Shown: positions 8,513 through 16,624 of the stretch, piece after piece
How the letters are laid out: the number at the start of each line of letters is the position of its first letter
Numbering within the stretch: position 1 is the first letter of the stretch
The notes under the pieces: model-generated
Seen by the model: only the letters and a program-made list of their open reading frames with translations
Told to the model about the DNA's origin: nothing
Databases searched by the model: none
Program-made: the position numbers and the translations under genes
NCBI GenBank assembly: GCA_964535715.1
Contig: CAZHUO010000005.1
Coordinates: 1-60,279 of the forward strand
Origin: CAZCCC01 sp964535715
GTDB lineage: Bacteria; Patescibacteriota; Patescibacteriia; Buchananbacterales; UBA6539
Reading direction: 5' to 3'
DNA: 60,279 nt

Positions 8513-9904
8513 TCAAAAAACCAGCTTATCTCTTACTCTATATACATCGCCTGCTCCCATTGTCACTAAAATAATTCCGGGCTTAATTTTATCTTTAACA
8601 TAATTTAGAGTTTCATTCAAATCGCCGACATATACCACGTCATTGTGATATGATTTTGTTTTTTCAGCCAAATCTTTTGAGGTAACATCACAAATACCTT
8701 CGCGGGCTGAAGCAAAAATATCGGCAAAAATAACCTTATCTGCGCTCCCAAAACTATTTGAAAAATCTTCAAAAAGCGCTTTTGTCCGAGAGGCCATGTG
8801 CGGCTGAAATATACACCAAACTTTACTTTTCGGATAGCACTGCCGGATAGATTTCAATGTCGCTTTTATTTCTGTCGGATGATGAGCGTAATCATCGATA
8901 AAAATTATTCCACCTTTTGAAGAAACATCAAATCTCCTTTCAGACCCTCTAAAACTTTTTAAGGAATCTTTTATCTTTTGCAGCCTTATACCCTCGCTTA
9001 AACCGACAATAATAACCGCCAAAGCATTTAAGACATTATGTTCTCCCCGAAGCCTTAGTTCAAATTCACCAAGTTCCACCTCGCCTTTCTTTACTTTAAA
9101 TAATGTCTTTTTCAGTTGTTGGCTGACATCATAAGCCTGCCAAAAATTATTTTTGCCAAAACCGTAAGTAATCACTTTCTTTTCAAAACCGGCGATTATT
9201 TCTCTTATGCTTTCCCAATCGCCGCAAGTAACCGACATATCCTTGGTTTTTTCAATAAGTTTTCTAAAAGGCTTTTTCATTTCATCAATATTTTTGTAAA
9301 TATCAACATGTTCCCATTCAAGGCTTGTAATAACTGAAGTTGCCGCTTCTAAATCTAAAAATTTAGGATTTTTATCAGTTTTGCTTTTTGCATATTCATC
9401 GCCTTCAACTATGAAATGTTTTCCGATATTATTCCATGATGCATTGGAATTAAGGTCAAAAACATTTCCTGTGCCAATTAAAAAACTCGGCTTTAGATTG
9501 GCTTTATTGAACACATAAGCCATTAATCCGGTAGTTGTGGTTTTACCGTGAACCCCAGTAATTACAATTGTTTCTTTTTCTCGGCTGAGCAATCCTCTTA
9601 ATTCTGAATCGGTCAAAACAGGAATTTTTCTTTTTTCTATTTCTTTGAATTCAACGTTATCTTTTCCCCAGGAAGCACCAATTACCGCCAAATCTGGATT
9701 AAAATTCAAATTTTCTGAAGAAAAATTTTCAAAAATTTTTATTTTATTTTTTTCCAAAATTTTATCGGTAATAAATTTTTCTGAGACATCAGACCCACAA
9801 ACTTCAATTCCTTTTTCTTTGCAAATAACGGCCAAGCCGGACATTGCAACGCCTTTAATACCCAAAAAATATATTTTTTTAACTTTATTTAAATTTATGC
9901 TCAT
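8513..9904 (-). CDS. murC: UDP-N-acetylmuramate--L-alanine ligase
   Basis: MurC is the ATP-dependent ligase that adds L-alanine to UDP-MurNAc. It has an N-terminal Rossmann-like domain (FLGIKGVAMSGLA) and the P-loop TGVHGKTTTTGLMAY near residue 115. The central ligase motif EGDEY and the C-terminal DDYAHHPTEIKATL are also present. Its length of 463 residues is typical. The start overlaps the patatin stop by 4 bp (ATGA), so the two are probably translationally coupled. Confidence 0.95.
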   Translation of the reverse strand: MSINLNKVKKIYFLGIKGVAMSGLAVICKEKGIEVCGSDVSEKFITDKILEKNKIKIFENFSSENLNFNPDLAVIGASWGKDNVEFKEIEKRKIPVLTDSELRGLLSREKETIVITGVHGKTTTTGLMAYVFNKANLKPSFLIGTGNVFDLNSNASWNNIGKHFIVEGDEYAKSKTDKNPKFLDLEAATSVITSLEWEHVDIYKNIDEMKKPFRKLIEKTKDMSVTCGDWESIREIIAGFEKKVITYGFGKNNFWQAYDVSQQLKKTLFKVKKGEVELGEFELRLRGEHNVLNALAVIIVGLSEGIRLQKIKDSLKSFRGSERRFDVSSKGGIIFIDDYAHHPTEIKATLKSIRQCYPKSKVWCIFQPHMASRTKALFEDFSNSFGSADKVIFADIFASAREGICDVTSKDLAEKTKSYHNDVVYVGDLNETLNYVKDKIKPGIILVTMGAGDVYRVRDKLVF

Positions 9905-10770
9905 ATCCCCAAATCGTTTTTAATTTTATTAAGCGCTTTTAAGCCGGCTTGGCGGCCTTGCTGGATTAAATAATCAACTTTGCTTACATGCCATCTTCTA
10001 ACGCTTTGAATATCCGGCTTTATCAGGATATCATATCGGTAATTATGTGAATAAAAATTATCTACTTTTACACTTGATAAATTCACTGCCCGCGAAATTA
10101 ATCTGAATATATTAGGATTTTTTTTGATGGTTTTAAATGTTTTGTCTTTTTGGCCTAATTTATTTTTTACTTTTCCTAAAATTTTATCAATAATATTCGG
10201 TGATTTGCTTAAATCTGTTGCTATGACATAATCGGCACCATTTTCATAAAGGACTTCAGTTGGAATCAAATTAAAATGAGCGCCATCCGCAAAGATCATA
10301 TCTTTATCCTTTATCGGTACAAACATTCCCGGAACACTAACACCGGCCTGTACGGCCTCAACCAGGCTGCCTTCTTTGATAATAAAAGGTGAAAGGCTGT
10401 TTAAATCAGTTACCGCAATAAACAACTTTTTATCAAGATCAAAAAAAGTCTTTTCACCAAAAAATTCTTTGAAAAATTCCCTGGTTTTCTTTCCTTTAAA
10501 CAAGCCTTCTTTTGGCAATGTCAATTCAAAAATAATCTTCCAATAATCCCTCCGGCTTCCCTTATGAAAGCGGCTTCTGAATTTTTCCAAATTACCTGAA
10601 GCGTATGCGGCCGCTACCCCGCCGCCGGCGCTGCAGCCGGAAACAAGATCAATTTGAACATTATTTTCTTCAAGAACCTGAATTACTCCAATTGCCGAAA
10701 TCGCTCGAATCCAGCCTCCGGAAATGGCCACACCGACTTTTTTTCTTTCAATATTTGCGCCATCAGGCAT
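9901..10770 (-). CDS. Patatin-like phospholipase embedded in the mur cluster
   Basis: A 289-residue patatin-family serine hydrolase. It has the glycine-rich oxyanion stretch ISGGWIRA near residue 18, the nucleophile elbow GCSAG near residue 45, and the dyad aspartate in ADGAHFN around residue 165. No signal peptide or membrane segment is visible, so it is probably cytoplasmic or membrane-associated, acting on acyl esters. It starts 1 bp after murG and overlaps murC by 4 bp, so it is made with the cell-wall enzymes. A link between lipid turnover and wall synthesis is inferred from position only. Confidence 0.88.
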   Translation of the reverse strand: MPDGANIERKKVGVAISGGWIRAISAIGVIQVLEENNVQIDLVSGCSAGGGVAAAYASGNLEKFRSRFHKGSRRDYWKIIFELTLPKEGLFKGKKTREFFKEFFGEKTFFDLDKKLFIAVTDLNSLSPFIIKEGSLVEAVQAGVSVPGMFVPIKDKDMIFADGAHFNLIPTEVLYENGADYVIATDLSKSPNIIDKILGKVKNKLGQKDKTFKTIKKNPNIFRLISRAVNLSSVKVDNFYSHNYRYDILIKPDIQSVRRWHVSKVDYLIQQGRQAGLKALNKIKNDLGI

Positions 10771-10771
10771 A

Positions 10772-11818
10772 TTAAATTATTATTTCCGCAATTTTTTTTC
10801 CAGCATTCTGCGCCATTATTTTGCTTAAATTACGGCTTAAATTATCCAGAGCTGGCTTATCAAAAACTAGCTCCTTAATTGCCTGGCAAAATTCATCCGG
10901 ACTAAGATTTTTTTCTGGTAGTATTACTGCCGCATTATTTCTGCCGAATTCTATTGCATTTGCTTCTTGGTGGCTTTTAAACATTGGAATAATTATTGAT
11001 GGCTTTCTTAATGCAGCAATTTCCGTTAAAGTTGCCATTCCGGCTCGGCTTATGACTAAGTCGGCAGCAGCAAAAGCGTTTTTCAGCTGGTCGGTCAGAA
11101 AATTAAAGCCATGATAGCGCAAATGATCCGCCACCTGATCGGTTTTTCCGCCGGTTACGTGTATAATTTGGCAGAATTCAACCAAATTTCTCAGGCTTTT
11201 AAAAACCAAATTATTAATATTCAAAGATCCGGTGCCGCCGCCTAAAATAAGAACGGTTGGTAAATTTTTTTCCAGCTTAAAAAATTTATAGGCTTCGTCT
11301 TTGCTTCCTTGCAAAATTTCGGGTCGAAAAGGATTTCCGGTTAAAATAGTTTTATTTTTTGGAAAACTTTTAAGAGATTTCTCAAAAGTAACCGTAATAA
11401 TCTTGGCAAAAGGCGCCATTAATTTATTGGCTAATCCGGGAATTACATCCTGCTGGTGAATTAAGCTTGGCACTCTCAAAATCCAGCCGGCCCAAACCAA
11501 AGGAACTGAAACAAATCCTCCCGCAGAAACAATCAACTGAGGCTTAAACTTAATAATCAAAAAAATCGATTGAAAAAAGCCAAAAACAATAAGAATTGGA
11601 TCTAAAAAATTTCTCAAGCTGAAATAACGCCGGAGTTTTCCGGCATAAATTTCTTTAATTGGAATACTATAGTCTTTGACTAATTTTTGCAACGGATCAT
11701 TTTTTGGCAGAAGCCATAAAAATTCAGCTTCAGGCTTCTGAAGCTTAATCTCTTCAAAAATGGCTACTAGCGGGGTGATAGAACCTCCTGTTCCACCGCC
11801 TGACATTATTATCTTCAT
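10772..11818 (-). CDS. murG: UDP-GlcNAc:lipid I N-acetylglucosaminyltransferase
   Basis: MurG is a GT28 enzyme that adds GlcNAc to lipid I on the inner face of the membrane to give lipid II. The N terminus has the G-loop MSGGGTGGSITPL, a second glycine loop LGGGTGSLNINN lies near residue 195, and the donor-site region ISRAGMATLTEIAALRKPSI near residue 255. The 348-residue length is normal. It lies between ftsW and the patatin gene on the same strand. Confidence 0.95.
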   Translation of the reverse strand: MKIIMSGGGTGGSITPLVAIFEEIKLQKPEAEFLWLLPKNDPLQKLVKDYSIPIKEIYAGKLRRYFSLRNFLDPILIVFGFFQSIFLIIKFKPQLIVSAGGFVSVPLVWAGWILRVPSLIHQQDVIPGLANKLMAPFAKIITVTFEKSLKSFPKNKTILTGNPFRPEILQGSKDEAYKFFKLEKNLPTVLILGGGTGSLNINNLVFKSLRNLVEFCQIIHVTGGKTDQVADHLRYHGFNFLTDQLKNAFAAADLVISRAGMATLTEIAALRKPSIIIPMFKSHQEANAIEFGRNNAAVILPEKNLSPDEFCQAIKELVFDKPALDNLSRNLSKIMAQNAGKKIAEIII

Positions 11819-11901
11819 TGACCTAAAAATTATGATTTATCCAGATATGCAAATATTTATATTTACTATAACAAAATAGCAAATTTTGCTTTAAAAATCA
11901 A

Positions 11902-13065
11902 CTAAGTCTGCCGAGAAATATTTGTTAAAATTCCGGCTGAGGCAAGCAATGTTGCCAAAGCCGTTCCGCCGTAGCTTACAAAAGGCAAAGGAATTCCTGT
12001 TAAAGGCATTAAGCCGACCATTGCGGCAATATTAAAAAATGCCTGAAAAATAATCCAGCAAGTGATTCCAACGGTAATAAATTTTGCATAATCATTGTCT
12101 GCATTATTTGTGAGCTTCAACCCTCGCCAAGCCAAAAATAAAAACAGAATTACCAAAGATGCTGATACTATAAAGCCGAGCTCCTCGGCGATTACAGCGA
12201 AAATTGAATCACCGATGACTTCGGGCAAATAGGCGAATTTCTGGCGAGACTGGCCAAAACCCAGGCCGAACCAGCCTCCCGATCCTATAGCCAAAAAAGC
12301 GTTATTGATATGATAGCCGATACCCTGAGGATCAAACTCCGGCTGTAAAAAAGTTGTAAGCCTGGCCGCCCGATAAGGCGCTTGCAATATTAAAATACCC
12401 AGGCTTCCAAGGCCTAAAATGAATATGCCGAAAATATGAATTATTTTCGCCTGGGCAACAAAAAAAATACTTAAAGCGATTGCAATAATTGCCGCCAGCG
12501 TTCCGATATCGGGCTGCAAAATTATCAATCCCGATATTACCCCCAAAATCGCTATAAAGGGCACTAGGCCATTCCAAAAATCTTTTGTTGCTTCTTTGCC
12601 GCGATAAGAAAACCAACCAGCCAAAGATAGTATTAATAATAATTTTACTATTTCCGAAGGCTGAAAAGTAAGGCCGAATATGTTTATCCAGCTTCTAGCC
12701 TTGTCATGGCTGTCACCAATTCCGGGAATAAATACCAATATTAAAATTATAATTGAAGCGATAAAGAATGAAACTGAAAATCTTTCAAGCTTTCTGTAGT
12801 CATATTTTGAAAAAAATATGAATAAAGCCAAGCCCGGCAGAAAGCCTCTGATAAATTGGTGCCAAAATAAATAGTATGTTTTTCCAAACTGCTGATAAGA
12901 TTGTATACTGCTTGCCGAAGCAAGCATTATTAAACCGAAAATTGTAATTGTAAAAACCGCTGCTACCAAATAATAATCCGGCCTCTTTAATTTGCCGTTT
13001 TTAAAAACATTTTTTATTCTGTCAAAACGGCTTCTTCTTTTATTGATAAAAAAATTTCTTCTCAT
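11902..13065 (-). CDS. ftsW: SEDS-family division protein FtsW
   Basis: A 387-residue polytopic protein with about ten membrane segments after a basic cytoplasmic N terminus (FINKRRSRFDRIK). It has SEDS signatures such as ASASSIQSYQQFG, FQPSEIVKLLLI, QPDIGT and GLMPLTGIPLPFVSYGGT. SEDS proteins polymerise glycan strands from lipid II. FtsW is chosen over RodA because it lies between murD and murG. Its ATG overlaps the murD stop by 4 bp. Confidence 0.92.
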   Translation of the reverse strand: MRRNFFINKRRSRFDRIKNVFKNGKLKRPDYYLVAAVFTITIFGLIMLASASSIQSYQQFGKTYYLFWHQFIRGFLPGLALFIFFSKYDYRKLERFSVSFFIASIIILILVFIPGIGDSHDKARSWINIFGLTFQPSEIVKLLLILSLAGWFSYRGKEATKDFWNGLVPFIAILGVISGLIILQPDIGTLAAIIAIALSIFFVAQAKIIHIFGIFILGLGSLGILILQAPYRAARLTTFLQPEFDPQGIGYHINNAFLAIGSGGWFGLGFGQSRQKFAYLPEVIGDSIFAVIAEELGFIVSASLVILFLFLAWRGLKLTNNADNDYAKFITVGITCWIIFQAFFNIAAMVGLMPLTGIPLPFVSYGGTALATLLASAGILTNISRQT

Positions 13066-14480
13066 TGATCTTTTTGATTTCTAATAATTTTATTAAACTG
13101 ATTTCCGCGATCATATTCATTACTAAACATATTAAAGCTTGAACAAGCCGGAGAAAGCAATATAATATCCGCCGGCTTTGCAAAACTTCTTGCTAAACCG
13201 ACTGCCTGAGACATATCAGCAACTTCCGAAGCAAGCGGCTTAAAATTATATTTTTTAAGTTTATTAAAAAGCTGGCCGCTTCCCTTGCCGGAAAACAAAA
13301 TTACTGCTTTGCATTTTTGCTTTATTATTCTTGACAATTCTTCAAATTTTTCATCGGGAATATTTTTTGTATCCCCGCCGGCAATTAAGATAATATTGGC
13401 TTGTAGGGTGCGGAGAGCGGCAATTGTTCCGTCCGGCGTAGTGGCAGTTGTATCATTAATGTATTTAACTCCCCTGATTTCTCCGATTAATTCGATCCTG
13501 CCGGGCAAGCCTGAAAAATTAGTCAAAGTTTTTTTTATCGAAATTGGCTTTACTCTTAGAATTCCGACGACTGTTGAAGCCGCTAAAATATTTTCCAAAT
13601 TATGATCCCCTTTCAGCTTGCTTACTTGCCTGCTTGCCAGCTTGCTTACTTTGCCATCATGCCGAAAATAAATGCTGCCTCCCTTTAAAAAGCTGCCATT
13701 TTGCTCAGAAAAATATTTTTTGGAAAACCAAAACCTTTTGCCCTTAACTTCTTGGCCGATTTTTTTAGTTTCTAAATTATCACAATTCAAAACAGAAAAA
13801 TAATTATTTTTCTGCCAGGCAATAATATTTTTCTTAGCCTTAATGTATTCCCCCATCCCAGAATAACGATTAAGATGATCAGGATAGATATTCGTAATAA
13901 CTGCAATATGCGGACTTAACTTTTGCTCGCCCAAAATTTCCAGCTGCCAAGAAGAAAGCTCCAAAATAACTGCGTCATTAGGTTTTACTTTATCCAAAAT
14001 TTCAAGCATCGGCTTTTGGGGCAACCCCGCAAGCCAAATTTTGCTGGCTTGCTGGCTTGCTGGCTTGCTGGCTTTCAAAATTTCAAAAATCAAGGTTGCT
14101 GTAGTTGATTTGCCCCGCGTTCCCGTTACGCCGATAATTTTAGCCGGGCAATATTTAAAAAACAAACTGGCGTCATTTTCAATTGGAATGCCGCAATTTC
14201 TGGCAATTTTTAAATACTTTGATTCCTTTGGCACTCCTGGATTTTGAATAATAAAATCAGCATTCTTAAAATCAATTTCCCGATGCCTGCCTAAAATAAA
14301 ATTAACAGCTTTCAAACTTACTAACTTATCAACTGACGACCTGAGCTCTTTATTGCTCTTCAAATCCGTCACCGTCACTTTCGCCCCGTGCTTAATCAGC
14401 CAATTAACACAAGCGACTCCACCGCCGTGAAGTCCCAAGCCCATTACTGTTACTTTTTTATTATTAAATATATTTGACAT
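13062..14480 (-). CDS. murD: UDP-N-acetylmuramoylalanine--D-glutamate ligase with repeat-derived insertions
   Basis: MurD adds D-glutamate to UDP-MurNAc-L-Ala. It has an N-terminal GLGLHGGGVA loop, the P-loop GVTGTRGKSTTATL near residue 120 and the C-terminal LLSPACSSFNMFSNEYDRG. Two segments look foreign: KASKPASQQASK just after the P-loop helix, and SKLASRQVSKLKG near residue 280. Both are encoded by the same GCTTGC-rich repeat DNA. Both lie at positions where loops would tolerate them, so the enzyme is probably active. The start is 4 bp from the GIY-YIG stop on the same strand. Confidence 0.94.
   Translation of the reverse strand: MSNIFNNKKVTVMGLGLHGGGVACVNWLIKHGAKVTVTDLKSNKELRSSVDKLVSLKAVNFILGRHREIDFKNADFIIQNPGVPKESKYLKIARNCGIPIENDASLFFKYCPAKIIGVTGTRGKSTTATLIFEILKASKPASQQASKIWLAGLPQKPMLEILDKVKPNDAVILELSSWQLEILGEQKLSPHIAVITNIYPDHLNRYSGMGEYIKAKKNIIAWQKNNYFSVLNCDNLETKKIGQEVKGKRFWFSKKYFSEQNGSFLKGGSIYFRHDGKVSKLASRQVSKLKGDHNLENILAASTVVGILRVKPISIKKTLTNFSGLPGRIELIGEIRGVKYINDTTATTPDGTIAALRTLQANIILIAGGDTKNIPDEKFEELSRIIKQKCKAVILFSGKGSGQLFNKLKKYNFKPLASEVADMSQAVGLARSFAKPADIILLSPACSSFNMFSNEYDRGNQFNKIIRNQKDQ
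13615..13651. repeat. GCTTGC-type repeat inside murD, copy 2
   Basis: A tract of near-tandem GCTTGC/CTTGCC units in frame within murD. It encodes a KLASRQVSKL-like segment on the minus strand. It closely resembles the tracts at 14028-14073 and 27335-27367. Confidence 0.7.
14028..14073. repeat. GCTTGCTG tandem repeat inside murD, copy 1
   Basis: Four tandem units of the 8-mer TTGCTGGC occupy 14041-14073. A short inverted GCAAGCC lies just before them. On the coding strand this gives the KASKPASQQASK insertion, with the frame kept. Confidence 0.8.
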
Positions 14481-14483
14481 AAA

Positions 14484-14783
14484 TTAATATTTAAATTCCT
14501 TGAATAAATCGCTCCAATGAGGATTAAGCGTTTTTATCAAATTTTGTTTTTTCTCCCGGCGCCATTTTTTAATTTCCTTTTCCCTGTCTATTGCATCATA
14601 TACGTATTCATAATGTTCATAATAGACTAACTTGTTGCATGAATATTTTTTTGTAAAACCATCGATTTTTCCCTGTTTATGCTCGCTCACCCGACGAAAC
14701 AAATCATTTGTCATACCAGTATACAATGTGCCGCTTGGACTGGCCATTATGTAAATGTAAAAATTATATTCTCTTTTTGACAT
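14484..14783 (-). CDS. Small GIY-YIG domain protein
   Basis: A 99-residue single-domain GIY-YIG protein of the short UPF0213/YhbQ-like type. The GIY and YIG elements appear as FYIYIM and GTLYTGMT, followed by the conserved arginine in NDLFRRVSEH. The YYEHYEYVYDAIDREKEIKKWRR segment follows, carrying the catalytic glutamate region. It sits 3 bp upstream of murD but has no known link to wall synthesis. A repair or single-strand nuclease role is possible by family. Confidence 0.85.
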   Translation of the reverse strand: MSKREYNFYIYIMASPSGTLYTGMTNDLFRRVSEHKQGKIDGFTKKYSCNKLVYYEHYEYVYDAIDREKEIKKWRREKKQNLIKTLNPHWSDLFKEFKY

Positions 14784-15071
14784 AGCGCATAAAAAATTAT
14801 TAATAAATATGCGCTATTTGATTTTTCTTCCTCAATTTGAATCTCACTCTTTCTTCCCTTGTCATTTAGAATTCCGTCTTTTCTTTCCTTGTTTCAAACC
14901 CCCGCCTTTCTTTCTTTGTCATTTCGAACCCCGCGAGCGGGGTGAGAAATCCCTTATACATTGTTTTAATCGTTAACATTGTTTAAGGGATTTCTCTCTA
15001 CCCCAGCCGTTCGCGAACGGCTGGGTTCGTTCGAAATGACGAAAGAAAATACTTTATTTCTTAACTATTTT
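14784..15071. repeat. Long imperfect palindrome (MITE-like) between mraY and the GIY-YIG gene
   Basis: Outer arms at 14907-14929 and 15029-15048 are near-perfect inverted copies sharing GTTCGAAATGAC and AAAGAAA. Inner arms at 14944-14956 and 14984-14996 are an exact 13-bp inverted pair (GAGAAATCCCTTA). Each half also has its own GC-rich hairpin near 14930 and 15005. Degraded copies of the outer arm precede it at about 14845-14905. No gene was found in the gap. The form fits a non-autonomous palindromic repeat element. Confidence 0.75.
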
Positions 15072-16118
15072 TTACATTAATCCCCTATCAGTTAAAAATA
15101 AAATTAAGCCCAAAATTGAAGTTACAGACGCAATAACCCAAAACCGCATGACGATTTTCGGCTCCGGCCAGCCGATTGCTTCCAAATGATGATGCAACGG
15201 CGAAGAAATAAAGAATTTTCTTTTTAATATTTTTTTCCAAAAAGTCTGAATTATTACTGAAAAAGTTTCCAAAACAAAAATGAATCCAATAATCGGCAAA
15301 AGCAAAGCGGCATTTGTTAGCATAGCAATGATTCCCAGTGTAACACCCAAAGACATTGAGCCGGTATCGCCCATAAAAAATCTCGCCGGATTAATGTTAA
15401 ACCATAAAAATGCCAAAAGCGCCCCGGTGATGACCGCACAAAAAGTTGCCAGGTCATAACGTCCCTGAGCAAAGGCGATGGCGCCATAGCTTCCGAAAGC
15501 CGCTATCAAAGTACCGCCCGCCAAGCCGTCAAGTCCATCAGTCAGGTTAACCGAATGAGCGGTGGCAATAATAACAATGATAAAAAAAGGAATATACAGT
15601 AAACCAATATCCCAAAAGCCAAAAAACGGAATATAAAGTGTGGTCCAGCCAAGCTTGGAATAAAACCACCAGGCACCGACAGCGGCGATCATTCCGTAAA
15701 TTATAAAGCGATGGCGCATCCTGAGACCGCCGCCGCCCTTTCCAATCCGCCAAATATCGAATAAGTCATCAATTAAGCCGACAAAGGCTGAAGCAATTAA
15801 GGCTCCTAAAGGCAAAAGGGTTTCTTTGCGTGATAAAAAATCCATCTTTAAAAACCAACCGTCAAAAAATTTTCCCAAATAAAAAAATAAAACTATCAAA
15901 AACAAGGTAGTTCCCCAGACTAAAATTCCTCCCATTGTCGGAGTGCCGGCTTTTTTTTGATGCATTGCGGCAAAAACCGGGGCATCTTTCGCATCCCTTA
16001 TTCCCTTCCCTAATCTATATTTATAAAGAAAGTGTGTTAAAAAAGGAGTCCAAATCAAGGTTAAAATAAAAGATACTGCCGTCAAAAGAAAAATTCTGGT
16101 TATAAAAAAATTAGACAT
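15072..16118 (-). CDS. mraY: Phospho-N-acetylmuramoyl-pentapeptide transferase
   Basis: MraY transfers phospho-MurNAc-pentapeptide to undecaprenyl phosphate to make lipid I. It is a 348-residue polytopic protein with about ten membrane segments. Family motifs present are KKAGTPTMGG near residue 53, the aspartate pair in GLIDD, NLTDGLDGLAGG, the catalytic FMGDTGSMSLG and the HHHLEAIGW histidine loop. It follows a small membrane protein gene by 3 bp and is the first wall enzyme in the cluster. Confidence 0.96.
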   Translation of the reverse strand: MSNFFITRIFLLTAVSFILTLIWTPFLTHFLYKYRLGKGIRDAKDAPVFAAMHQKKAGTPTMGGILVWGTTLFLIVLFFYLGKFFDGWFLKMDFLSRKETLLPLGALIASAFVGLIDDLFDIWRIGKGGGGLRMRHRFIIYGMIAAVGAWWFYSKLGWTTLYIPFFGFWDIGLLYIPFFIIVIIATAHSVNLTDGLDGLAGGTLIAAFGSYGAIAFAQGRYDLATFCAVITGALLAFLWFNINPARFFMGDTGSMSLGVTLGIIAMLTNAALLLPIIGFIFVLETFSVIIQTFWKKILKRKFFISSPLHHHLEAIGWPEPKIVMRFWVIASVTSILGLILFLTDRGLM

Positions 16119-16121
16119 AAA

Positions 16122-16493
16122 TTATAAATTAATCCAAATAATCAATATTGTCGATAAAATCAATATAAACTGGAAAAAAGTGCTGAAACCCGCCAAGAAA
16201 TAACTGAGAATTTTTTCCTGCTGATAAGCAAGCGAACCCAAAGAAAAATTCAAAATTAAAAATCCCAAGCCTAAGCCGGGCAAATAAAATATCTTATGCC
16301 AATACCCCAGCAAATTTATACCAAAATAAATATTGTAATGCAGAGGAATCATCTCGGAAAAATTCTTAACTTGCGAAAAAATAAAAAGCCAAATCAATAT
16401 ATTGGCGATTATGCTGAAAAAAAGATTGAATCTGATAAAATTATCTTGCCGATAAGAATCAGCTAAGCTCGGATTAAAATGTCTCTTAAACAT
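16122..16493 (-). CDS. Small four-helix membrane protein, first gene of the mur cluster
   Basis: A 123-residue protein with about four hydrophobic segments (near residues 25-42, 52-70, 75-90 and 97-120) and a basic N terminus. A segment PLHYNIYFGINLLGYWHKI resembles the P-x-H-x-N-x-x-G pattern of DUF1648-like proteins, but the match is weak. It ends 3 bp before mraY and follows a good promoter, so it should be co-transcribed with the wall genes. Function unknown. Confidence 0.75.
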   Translation of the reverse strand: MFKRHFNPSLADSYRQDNFIRFNLFFSIIANILIWLFIFSQVKNFSEMIPLHYNIYFGINLLGYWHKIFYLPGLGLGFLILNFSLGSLAYQQEKILSYFLAGFSTFFQFILILSTILIIWINL

Positions 16494-16522
16494 ACCGATT
16501 GGATATTAATAAGTCTAACTTA

Positions 16523-16551
16523 ATATTAATGATTATTTGCAATTTTGTCCA
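16523..16551 (-). promoter_or_regulatory. Promoter of the mur/fts cluster
   Basis: On the minus strand TGGACA (16551-16546) is followed after 17 bp by TAATAT (16528-16523). This is 30 bp upstream of the first gene of the minus-strand cluster. No clear Shine-Dalgarno follows. Confidence 0.5.
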
Positions 16552-16563
16552 CTTTTTATGATC

Positions 16564-16599
16564 TTACAAAAAAATTAATTTTATGTTATAGTTAACATA
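16564..16599 (+). promoter_or_regulatory. pilB promoter with overlapping palindrome
   Basis: TATAGT at 16587-16592 is a good -10, with a weak TTACAA 17 bp upstream (16564-16569). A palindrome (TATGTTA at 16582-16588 and TAACATA at 16593-16599) covers the -10 and start region and could be an operator. The ATG at 16625 has no visible Shine-Dalgarno. Confidence 0.5.
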
Positions 16600-16624
16600 G
16601 ATAAAAACTAAAATAAACACATTT

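Noticed and set aside
13544..14247. Plus-strand frames in murD such as the one rich in ACLLAC
   Set aside because: They are created by reading the GCTTGC repeats in another frame and lie opposite a well-supported murD.
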